Positions 8,043 to 13,009 of a DNA stretch of 13,009 nt are shown here, one piece after another. The stretch covers positions 1 to 13,009 of the forward strand of contig JAHFDU010000079.1 of the NCBI GenBank assembly GCA_023248835.1. The letters run 5' to 3'. Numbering within the stretch: the first letter of the stretch is position 1; each line of letters starts with the position of its first letter. The notes beneath the pieces are model-generated. The model made no database searches and was not told the DNA's origin. It saw only the letters and a program-made list of their open reading frames with translations. The position numbers and the translations under genes were made by a program. The stretch is from Myxococcales bacterium. Lineage in GTDB: Bacteria; Myxococcota_A; Polyangia; Palsa-1104.

Positions 8043-8058
8043 ATATTATCATTGTCAA
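8030..8058 (-). promoter_or_regulatory. vapBC promoter (sigma70-type)
   Basis: On the minus strand: a perfect -35 TTGACA (8058-8053), a 17-nt spacer, and -10 TACTAT (8035-8030, 4 of 6 consensus). Only 6 nt (AGAAGT) separate the -10 from the ATG at 8023, which places the expected transcription start at or next to the start codon. With no Shine-Dalgarno in front of vapB, this predicts leaderless mRNA. Confidence 0.7.
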
Positions 8059-8224
8059 CTACGGCCGCCAGAGGGTTGTTGGACATTGGATAAAGAGTAT
8101 CGGCAACCGACCCGAAAAAGTTGCTTTAGCAATCATGCGAACGATCAACAAGGCTCAGCGTGGGCCACTCCCCCGTCGCGTGACGCACTCGGGCGTTATG
8201 GTCCTGAAGGACCGTCAGGTTTAT

Positions 8225-8244
8225 CGTGGGCGTGGGCGTGGGCG
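8225..8244. repeat. Hexamer array (CGTGGG)n, left arm
   Basis: Three CGTGGG units plus a final CG. It is the inverted counterpart of the CCCACG array at 8376-8403, with 131 nt between the two, so the arms could pair across the spacer. Confidence 0.8.
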
Positions 8245-8375
8245 AATCAGCGACGGAAAGCGGCCATGCACCGGGGGAAAATGCCACGTCGGTGTTTTCC
8301 CGATGTGGCGCGTGGTCCGATTTCTCCGCGTGAATATTGCGTCACCGTCGGCAAGAGAGCGTGGGATTTTCGTTT

Positions 8376-8403
8376 CACGCCCACGCCCACGCCCACGCCC
8401 ACG
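8376..8403. repeat. Hexamer array (CCCACG)n, right arm, bracketed by GTTTC/GAAAC
   Basis: Four CCCACG units after CACG, complementary to the left-arm array. The array is itself bracketed by GTTTC (8372-8376) and GAAAC (8403-8407), giving a symmetrical outer edge. Confidence 0.8.
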
Positions 8404-8431
8404 AAACTGACGGACTGCGGACTGTCAGTTT
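8404..8431. promoter_or_regulatory. 8-bp perfect inverted repeat upstream of higB, candidate operator
   Basis: AAACTGAC (8404-8411) and GTCAGTTT (8424-8431) are perfect reverse complements with a 12-nt centre that itself contains a GGACT direct repeat. The arms overlap the -35 and touch the -10 of the upstream higB promoter candidate, a suitable place for repression by HigA or HigBA. It could also end leftward or rightward transcripts as a hairpin, but no T-run follows. Confidence 0.5.
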
Positions 8432-8436
8432 ATAGT
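8407..8436 (+). promoter_or_regulatory. higBA promoter candidate P1
   Basis: CTGACG (8407-8412, 4 of 6), 18-nt spacer, TATAGT (8431-8436, 5 of 6). It would give a leader of about 30 nt before the GTG of higB, with no Shine-Dalgarno in it. It competes with P2. Confidence 0.4.
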
Positions 8437-8440
8437 CCGC

Positions 8441-8469
8441 TTGACGTTACCAACGCGCGGCGTTACCAT
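8441..8469 (+). promoter_or_regulatory. higBA promoter candidate P2 (leaderless geometry)
   Basis: TTGACG (8441-8446, 5 of 6), 17-nt spacer, TACCAT (8464-8469, 4 of 6), then 6 nt to the GTG at 8476. Geometry is the same as in the vapB promoter. The direct repeat CGTTACCA (8445-8452 and 8461-8468) and the inverted repeat AACGC-GCG-GCGTT (8452-8464) sit between -35 and -10 and could be bound by HigA. Confidence 0.5.
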
Positions 8470-8475
8470 CACAGA

Positions 8476-8763
8476 GTGATTCGCGATTTTCGCTGTCAAG
8501 AGACCCAGTTGATTTGGCAGGGGCGCCAATCACGAAAACTTCCGCCCGACATTCAGGACGTGGCGAGGCGAAAACTAAGAATGCTCAACAACGCCCAAGA
8601 CATCCAAGATCTCCGCGTGCCGCCGAATAATCGACTGGAAGCGCTCAAAGGGGACCGTAAAAGGCAACATAGCATTCGGATAAATCAAAAATGGCGTCTC
8701 TGTTTCGTTTGGCGTGCAGGAGATGCTCATGATGTCGAAATCGTTGACTACCACGGAGGCTAG
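8476..8763 (+). CDS. higB: HigB-like toxin (RelE/ParE superfamily, plasmid-killer type)
   Basis: 95 residues from the GTG at 8476. The frame is open far upstream, but similarity to the family begins at 'IRDFRCQETQ', and GTG is the only suitable start just before it. HigB toxins are ribosome-dependent mRNA interferases. The family pattern is clear: 'FPPDIQ'-like 'KLPPDIQDVARRKLRML' (21-37), 'DLRVPPNNRLEALKGDR' (45-61), 'QHSIRINQKWRLCFVW' (64-79) and the C-terminal 'DAHDVEIVDYH'. The length is normal for the family, with no frameshift. The toxin-first order, with higA one base downstream, is standard for higBA. No Shine-Dalgarno precedes the GTG. By eye, higBA is less GC-rich than the neighbouring genes, which suggests acquisition. 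Confidence 0.88.
   Translation: MIRDFRCQETQLIWQGRQSRKLPPDIQDVARRKLRMLNNAQDIQDLRVPPNNRLEALKGDRKRQHSIRINQKWRLCFVWRAGDAHDVEIVDYHGG
8755..8759 (+). promoter_or_regulatory. Shine-Dalgarno of higA
   Basis: GGAGG lies 5 nt before the ATG at 8765 and inside the last codons of higB. It supports the short higA start over in-frame ATGs at 8714 and nearby, and would give the antitoxin strong initiation, in contrast to the toxin, which has none. Confidence 0.8.
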
Positions 8764-8764
8764 C

Positions 8765-9073
8765 ATGGCCAGGCGACTACGAAATATTCACCCCGGCGAG
8801 ATTTTGGTAGAGGAATTCTTGAAGCCTCTCGGAATCAGCCAATACCTGCTCGCGAAACAAATTCGGGTGCCACTGACGCGAATCTCAGAAATCTGTAAAC
8901 GTCGACGGGCCATCACCGCGGATACCGCCCTCAGACTGGCGCGTTTTTGGGGAAATAGCGCCAAGTTTTGGCTCGGGTTGCAAGAGGATTTCGATCTGGA
9001 GAAGCAAACTCGCCAGAAGCGTAGCGAACTGAAATCGATTCGCTCGTATGACACACTGATTCACGCCGTCTGA
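8765..9073 (+). CDS. higA: HigA-like antitoxin (XRE-family helix-turn-helix)
   Basis: 102 residues. The start at 8765 is set by the strong GGAGG and by the family's typical opening 'MARRLRNIHPGEILVEEFLKPLGIS'-like sequence (here read as 'NIHPGEILVEEF' plus 'PLGISQYLLAKQI'). Residues ~22-60 form the XRE-type HTH ('ISQYLLAKQIRVPLTRISEICKR', then 'ITADTALRLARFWG'), which binds its own promoter. The rest ('FWLGLQEDFDLE...') contacts the HigB toxin. The gene starts 1 nt after the higB stop, so it is co-transcribed with it. It neutralises HigB and probably represses the operon, perhaps at the repeats in 8404-8468. It ends 35 bases from the convergent Cys-rich gene, with no clear terminator between them. 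Confidence 0.92.
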   Translation: MARRLRNIHPGEILVEEFLKPLGISQYLLAKQIRVPLTRISEICKRRRAITADTALRLARFWGNSAKFWLGLQEDFDLEKQTRQKRSELKSIRSYDTLIHAV

Positions 9074-9108
9074 GTGCTCGAGTAGCTTTTTGGTTTGCGC
9101 CCTCGATG

Positions 9109-10569
9109 TCAGCATGAGGTGCACACGTGGTTGCCCATGATGAAACGACAGCATTCTGCCGCTCGGCAATCCTGGTCGCGGCTGCAGGCAGGCTCGGGTA
9201 GACAATGTGACGATTGGCAACTTTTACCGAGGGAGCAGCGAGCGTCACTGCTACAGCCTTCGACGCACGCGGAGCCCTGGCATTTGGTTTCGATCGGGCA
9301 GTTATAGTCGCCGTGGCAGCCCGCCACGCACACTGAACCGCTGCAATAGCTGCCGAACCCGCAGTTATAGTCGCTGTGGCAGCCCGGCACGCAGACGGAA
9401 CCGCTACAGTAGCTGCCAATCGAACAGCCATTGTCTGTGCGGCAACCCGATACGCAGGCTACTCCACTGCAGATGGTGCCAAACGGACAGTGTCCATCGT
9501 CGCTGTTGCATCCGGCTACGCAGCGGCCATAGGAAGTCATCGTGCTGTCGCAATGTGTTCCCCACGGGCACTCATAAGGCGAGTCGCCGCATCCACAGTG
9601 GTAGTTTCCATTGCATATCATGTTGTTAGCGGCGCAGTTTTGGCACTGCCCCCCACTTATACCGCAACGTTCTGCCTCGTCTCCGCGGACATAGCCGCCG
9701 GCGCTGTCGTAGGCGCAGCAAGCGTAACCCGTCTCCCCGCCATAACAATCCATTACGCAGACGTTGTAGATTGTGTTGCAACGCATGTGGTCTTCAGGAT
9801 CATGATCGCAGTCTGCGTTGGTGGTACAAGACAGCCCTAGACCGCGTCCTTGGAAAGCCCAAAAATGGGGCAGGCACTCGCCCGGCTGGCAGGCCACGCA
9901 GGCGCCGTTTTCCAGCTTGTAGAGTGGGTCGCAGGTGATCACGCACGCGCTCAAGTTGCAGGCGACCGAAGCGTGACTCGGCGCAACGCAGGCAGTGCAT
10001 GAATCGCCACAAGCGTTGACATCGTTGGGCACGCAAGTGCCGCCACAGTCGTGCTGCTGACTCGGGCACAAGCATGCCGCTTGCGTACATACTTTGCCGC
10101 CGCTGCCACAACTGACGCCGTCTCCAACCGTAGACCAGGCGAGAACGGAATTTGCGGGCGTGCAGTTTTGGCAGGGATTGTCAGGATTGACCTCGCCCGC
10201 TCCATAGAGTTGGCCGCCGATGACACAAACCGATCCGCAACGGCCGGCGACACAAAATAGCGCGCCGCCACAGAGTGTTCCTCTGGAGGCGTCACTCCAT
10301 TCCGTTGTCGTCAGCGCCGGTTTGCAAATGCGGCAGGGATTCGACGGATCTTCCGCGCCCTCGGCGTAAGAATGTCCGTCGATGGTGCAGCCAACCATTT
10401 CAGGCGCCTGATCGGATCCAAAATCAATCGATTCGACCAAGATTGTTTCACCATCGTTCGATGCAGCGTCGACACTATTGGCACCAGGATCGTTGCTGAC
10501 GCCAAAACAGGGCGGCACCACCGCCGAGAGCAGAAACCACGGCCAGACGAATTTATTTTTAGCAATCAT
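9109..10569 (-). CDS. Secreted Cys-rich repeat protein
   Basis: 486 residues with about 67 Cys by hand count. The N-terminus is an export leader (Lys, then 'FVWPWFLLSAVVPP' and Cys21). V-P-P-C is not a canonical lipobox, so lipidation is uncertain. An acidic linker (to ~57) follows. Residues ~60-154 hold two copies of a module 'C.I.G..Y..G..(N/D)P.NPC..C.P......W', then further Cys pairs ('HDCGGTCVPNDVNACGDSC', 'TCDPLYKLENGACVAC'). Residues 353-458 are five tandem 21-22-residue units of the form 'GC.sD..C..G..Csgs.CV', each with four Cys, probably small disulfide-knotted beads. A strong Shine-Dalgarno (GAGGGGG) overlaps the stop of the upstream RCC1 gene, so the two genes form an operon. Role unknown; a surface or matrix protein is a reasonable guess. 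Confidence 0.8.
   Translation of the reverse strand: MIAKNKFVWPWFLLSAVVPPCFGVSNDPGANSVDAASNDGETILVESIDFGSDQAPEMVGCTIDGHSYAEGAEDPSNPCRICKPALTTTEWSDASRGTLCGGALFCVAGRCGSVCVIGGQLYGAGEVNPDNPCQNCTPANSVLAWSTVGDGVSCGSGGKVCTQAACLCPSQQHDCGGTCVPNDVNACGDSCTACVAPSHASVACNLSACVITCDPLYKLENGACVACQPGECLPHFWAFQGRGLGLSCTTNADCDHDPEDHMRCNTIYNVCVMDCYGGETGYACCAYDSAGGYVRGDEAERCGISGGQCQNCAANNMICNGNYHCGCGDSPYECPWGTHCDSTMTSYGRCVAGCNSDDGHCPFGTICSGVACVSGCRTDNGCSIGSYCSGSVCVPGCHSDYNCGFGSYCSGSVCVAGCHGDYNCPIETKCQGSACVEGCSSDARCSLGKSCQSSHCLPEPACSRDQDCRAAECCRFIMGNHVCTSC
9196..9513 (-). repeat. Five tandem 63-66-nt repeats within the Cys-rich gene
   Basis: Each unit encodes 21 residues (the first 22) with four conserved Cys. The copies around 9303-9365 and 9366-9428 are the most alike at DNA level, including shared TATAGTCGC and GTGGCAGCCC blocks, which points to recent tandem duplication. 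Confidence 0.75.
10399..10569 (-). repeat. Duplicated export-leader segment, copy 2
   Basis: The first ~57 codons of the Cys-rich gene. They match codons 1-68 of the RCC1 gene at 11667-11870 at protein level (24 of 25 residues identical over positions 6-30) and at DNA level, with indels only in the acidic linker. Similarity stops after 'SDQAP'. Confidence 0.8.
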
Positions 10570-10575
10570 TCAACG

Positions 10576-10582
10576 CCCCCTC
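10576..10582 (-). promoter_or_regulatory. Shine-Dalgarno of the Cys-rich gene, overlapping the upstream stop codon
   Basis: GAGGGGG on the minus strand, 6 nt before the ATG at 10569. Its first two bases are the last two of the TGA that ends the RCC1 gene, which indicates translational coupling. Confidence 0.75.
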
Positions 10583-11870
10583 AAAAAACGACATCCACCG
10601 GGGTGTGGCGCTCGATGTTGGTGCCGTCTCCGAGCTCCCCAAATGTGTTCTCACCCCAACACTTGAGTTTGCCGCTGGAAAGCAGCGCGCAGGCGTGAAA
10701 TCCGCCGGTGGTGACCGCAGCCACGCCAGAGCTTAGCTCCGATACGCCAACCGGAATTCGGCTGTTCACCGTCTGGTTGTTGCCAAGCTGGCCACGGTCG
10801 TTGTAGCCCCAACACTGTAGCGCGCCCGTGCTGAGTGTGGCGCAGGCGAAAGAGTCGCCCACGCTAAGTGAAACCGCGGCCGAGATACCGTGTACATCGA
10901 CTGGCACATTGCTGCTGTTTGCCATCGATCCATTGCCAAGCGCCCCGTAGTAGTTGTCGCCCCAGCATTTTGCAGCGCCGGAGTTGGTGAGCGCGCAGGT
11001 CGAGGAGCCACTGCCAGAACCGCCCGCGGCTACTGCCACAGCGGAACTCAGCCCTGACACGTCTACGGGAGTCCTACTGTCGAAGAAGGTGCCATCGCCA
11101 AGTTGACCGCTATAGCTTCTGCCCCAGCACTTGATTCCGCCCAAATGCAGGACGGCGCAGGAATACTCAGTGCCGGCAGAAATCGCCGTTACGCCCGAAG
11201 AGAGCCCAGTCACATCCACCGGTGTCTCTCCTCCGATGCCAGTAAGTCCATTGCCGAGCTGTCCCCACCGGTTAGAGCCCCAGCATTTTACCGCACCGGT
11301 GTTGAGCAGTGCACAAGCGTGCCCCCAGCCGACGCTCACCGCAGCGACGCCAGAAGTAAGTCCTGAGACATCTACGGGCGTGCTACTTCCAATAAAACCA
11401 TAGCCGGTAGGAGAGCCATAGCCCCAGCACTTGACGCCGCCAGTGTCCAAAAGCGCGCAGGTGTTTTCTTCGCCAGCGCTAATCATGATAACGCCCGAGG
11501 ACAGCCCAGAAACCGCTACCGGTGTGTTGCGATCTTCACCCGAACCGTTGCCAAGTTGGCCTCCGCCACCCTTCCCCCAGCATTGCGCAGCTCCTGCACT
11601 GTTGACCAGGCAGGTGTGCCAGACGCCCGCACTGATCGAGCGCATGCCCGAGATCGCCAGTGTTGCAGGTGCCTGATCGGACGCAGTCTGATCGGATCCG
11701 AGGTCAATGGCTTCGACCGAAATCGCTTCGGCATCATTGTCTAGATCCATGTTTCCCGATACCGCTGCGTCGACATTTGCAGCACCTGGATCATTGCTGA
11801 CGCCAAAACAGGGCGGCACCACTGCCGAAAGCAGAAAACACGGCCAGACGAATTTTTTAGAAGCAGTCAT
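10581..11870 (-). CDS. Secreted seven-repeat RCC1 beta-propeller protein
   Basis: 429 residues. The export leader (K-K, then 'FVWPCFLLSAVVPP' and Cys21) is almost the same as that of the next gene; V-P-P-C is a non-standard lipobox. Residues ~28-70 are an acidic Asp/Ala/Glu linker. From ~75 to the end come seven RCC1 repeats of about 50 residues with the pattern 'hsCALl.tG.vkCWG.N..GQLGnG......PVdV', each with two Cys, suggesting one intra-blade disulfide per blade. Seven blades fit a single closed propeller. The repeats are more regular than in the paralogue at 3687-5090, and both end in P-x-x-V-x-F. It is first in a two-gene operon; no convincing promoter was found in the 214 bases upstream. 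Ligand and function are unknown; eukaryotic RCC1 activity should not be assumed. Confidence 0.85.
   Translation of the reverse strand: MTASKKFVWPCFLLSAVVPPCFGVSNDPGAANVDAAVSGNMDLDNDAEAISVEAIDLGSDQTASDQAPATLAISGMRSISAGVWHTCLVNSAGAAQCWGKGGGGQLGNGSGEDRNTPVAVSGLSSGVIMISAGEENTCALLDTGGVKCWGYGSPTGYGFIGSSTPVDVSGLTSGVAAVSVGWGHACALLNTGAVKCWGSNRWGQLGNGLTGIGGETPVDVTGLSSGVTAISAGTEYSCAVLHLGGIKCWGRSYSGQLGDGTFFDSRTPVDVSGLSSAVAVAAGGSGSGSSTCALTNSGAAKCWGDNYYGALGNGSMANSSNVPVDVHGISAAVSLSVGDSFACATLSTGALQCWGYNDRGQLGNNQTVNSRIPVGVSELSSGVAAVTTGGFHACALLSSGKLKCWGENTFGELGDGTNIERHTPVDVVF
11667..11870 (-). repeat. Duplicated export-leader segment, copy 1
   Basis: The first 68 codons of the RCC1 gene, homologous to 10399-10569. 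This copy carries extra linker residues ('SGNMDLDND' region and a second 'SDQ'). Confidence 0.8.
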
Positions 11871-12084
11871 TCAACTCGTAAACCCCGCATTGAGTGCTCA
11901 CGCGCACCTCTTTTTGTAATTGTTAGCGACCCAGCCGAATCAACCATATGAAGTAAGGGCGACAAGCGGCGCCCGATGGCGAGGCGACCAGGAGAAGGCT
12001 GAAGGAGCCTATTCTTCATAGGTGACTGAAGCCGACGACGCGGGCAACGAAGCCAGCGGGACCGATCGTCGCCCGTCGAGTCGT

Positions 12085-13009
12085 TCATAAATTTGCCAGC
12101 ACGCCAAGCCAGCCGGCGGGGAAGAGAACCAGCGCGTTGCCGCCGTCGCGGGCGATCCAGCCGATCGGCAGGTGGCCCTCGGCGGTGAGCGACAAGTGGC
12201 GGGCGACGCGAACGCCGATTCCGACCCAGGGGCCGCCGGCAAAAGTTCCACTTTGCAAGACCTCGCCGCCGTCGATCTTTTGCGACACCAAGCCGCCGCC
12301 GGCTTCGAGGCCGAGAAAGCCGCGGAAGCGGCCGCGCTCAAGACCCAAGCGGTAGCCGGCAAAAAGCAGCGCCGAAGTTTCCCAAAAATTGTTGCCGCGG
12401 CCGGTACTGAGATCGAATGCCAGCGACCAGCCCGACGGTGTGGGCGCGCCTACTCCCAACCTGAGCGTGCCGAGCGCGTGCGCACTTTTGGCGACGCCAC
12501 CCTGGACGCCGATCGCCGCAAACAGCGACGGCAGGTAGCGTTTTTTTGCGATCAGATCGTCGCCCTTTTTTTGCAGCGTCGTGGTATTCGATGCCACCAC
12601 CAGCTCTTTGGCCGCCACCGAACGGGTTTCGCCCGAGCCGACAGCAACGCGAACGGAATACAGAGTGCTGCCGCGAAAACCGCGTACGCCATATTCGCCT
12701 GGAGGCACCGCGAGACGGGTTTGCGCTCCGGCCGGAATTTCGGCGATCACCTGATCGCGAGTAAGTTGTGTCACCAGCACCCGATCGAACCCGCTCGGCA
12801 ATTCGAGCGCGGCGCTTGGCCGCGACAGCGTCGCCAGCACCAGCTCGCCTTGGCCCGACAAATGATAACCGTAGGCCGGATGCTGGGTGCCGATGACGGT
12901 GCTGGAGGTGGCGGAAACGGTGTGATCGAAAGCATATTGGTAGGCCTCGGCGAGGGTGACATTGCCGTCGCCTGAATTGTCGGCGGCGCCGCGCAATCCC
13001 GACACCAAA
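12085..13009 (-). CDS. C-terminal part of a caspase-family (C14-like) protein with a beta-barrel-like tail, 5'-truncated
   Basis: 307 residues are visible and the frame runs off the right edge. Its first full codon is TTG, read here as internal Leu ('LVSGLRGAAD'), not a start. Residues 1-60 ('LRGAADNSGDGNVTLAEAY', 'QHPAYGYHLSGQGELVLATL') match the end of the caspase-like domain of myxobacterial caspase-family proteins and contain an EF-hand-like loop, D10 to E21. Residues ~70-140 look like a small beta domain of PEGA type ('RLAVPPGEYGVRGFRG', 'SVRVAVGSGETRSV'). Residues ~160-307 have alternating hydrophobic, Gly-rich strands like an outer-membrane beta-barrel. The catalytic His/Cys region would lie outside the window, so activity cannot be judged. 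It reads toward the RCC1 gene, 214 bases away. Confidence 0.7.
   Translation of the reverse strand, partial: LVSGLRGAADNSGDGNVTLAEAYQYAFDHTVSATSSTVIGTQHPAYGYHLSGQGELVLATLSRPSAALELPSGFDRVLVTQLTRDQVIAEIPAGAQTRLAVPPGEYGVRGFRGSTLYSVRVAVGSGETRSVAAKELVVASNTTTLQKKGDDLIAKKRYLPSLFAAIGVQGGVAKSAHALGTLRLGVGAPTPSGWSLAFDLSTGRGNNFWETSALLFAGYRLGLERGRFRGFLGLEAGGGLVSQKIDGGEVLQSGTFAGGPWVGIGVRVARHLSLTAEGHLPIGWIARDGGNALVLFPAGWLGVLANL

Larger units (their letters stand above)
8059..8403. other. Gene-free spacer between the divergent TA operons
   Basis: With its flanking promoters this makes a 452-base gap between the vapB and higB starts. Open frames cross it, but their products are low-complexity (RGRGRG, RPRPRP) or family-unlike, so I call no gene. 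Recognisable structure: small inverted repeat TTGCT/AGCAA (8121-8132), perfect hairpin GGTCCT-GA-AGGACC (8200-8213), opposed hexamer arrays (8225-8244 and 8376-8403), and a stem GGGAAAA/TTTTCCC (8275-8281 with 8295-8301) holding an inner CAC/GTG pair. It may be the remnant of a small mobile element or a structured repeat; I cannot name it. Confidence 0.5.

Noticed and set aside
8135..8410. 91-residue open frame with RGRGRG and RPRPRP runs
   Set aside because: The Arg runs are just the hexamer arrays translated; no Shine-Dalgarno and no recognisable domain.
8035..8475. Upstream in-frame extension of higB, making a 242-residue protein
   Set aside because: The added part crosses the vapB promoter and the hexamer arrays, gives low-complexity sequence, and has no family similarity. 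HigB homologues start at the GTG at 8476.
9196..9513. Regular repeats that might be taken for a CRISPR array
   Set aside because: The repeats are in frame, contiguous without spacers, and encode a Cys-rich protein motif.
11900..11960. TTGATT-N17-ATTACA on the minus strand as promoter of the RCC1 operon
   Set aside because: The -10 matches consensus poorly; similar matches are expected by chance in this AT-richer gap.
11996..12010. AGGCT-GAAGG-AGCCT hairpin after the caspase-like gene, possible terminator
   Set aside because: Only 5 bp and no T-run on the transcribed side; too weak to call.
13006..13008. TTG as the start codon of the rightmost gene
   Set aside because: It is at the window edge, the frame stays open, and the sequence starts in the middle of a conserved caspase-family motif.

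Overview
The window looks like chromosomal DNA from a GC-rich Gram-negative bacterium, most likely a myxobacterium or relative (Myxococcota, former Deltaproteobacteria). The clues are secreted proteins with Asp/Ala-rich linkers after the signal peptide, Cys-rich stretches of the 'GDCN..PSDGCE...CGSC' type, secreted RCC1 propellers, an FHA protein with a Pro/Ala-rich linker, and a caspase-like protein tail of the 'LRGAAD..GDG.VTL.EAY' type. This assignment is by motif recognition; no search was run.

Layout: a DUF885-type metallopeptidase-like gene cut by the left edge (3-1568, +); a Kup potassium transporter (1693-3639, +); a lipoprotein with a Cys-rich head and a seven-repeat RCC1 propeller (3687-5090, +). 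Convergent to these is a two-gene operon on the minus strand: an FHA/coiled-coil protein (7048-5930) whose stop overlaps by 4 nt the start of a lipoprotein gene (5933-5100). Then comes a toxin-antitoxin island: vapBC reading left (8023-7317) and higBA reading right (8476-9073), divergent across a 452-base gap without credible genes. The rest is on the minus strand: the C-terminal part of a caspase-family/beta-barrel-like protein cut by the right edge (13009-12085), a second seven-repeat RCC1 protein (11870-10581) and, 11 nt after it, a protein with about 67 Cys in 486 residues (10569-9109).

How the genes relate: the Kup and peptidase genes are housekeeping-like. The FHA-lipoprotein pair is a tightly coupled unit that may link phosphothreonine signalling to the envelope. 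The two adjacent secreted genes at 9109-11870 share an almost identical N-terminal export leader on unrelated mature parts, which suggests leader duplication and domain shuffling. The TA island is the most structured part. vapBC has a strong promoter and an 11-bp perfect inverted repeat over its -10 and start codon. Both TA operons have a candidate promoter whose -10 ends exactly 6 nt before the first start codon, so leaderless mRNA is possible for both. The non-coding DNA around the island carries short-unit repeats (GAGCCC, GTGGGC and a 9-nt unit), several in inverted orientation; one has been read into the C-terminus of VapC.

I saw no rRNA or tRNA genes, transposase, CRISPR array or phage gene. 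No complete undescribed system is proven. The best leads are the twin leaderless-type TA promoters, the inverted hexamer arrays and the leader-swapped secreted proteins.
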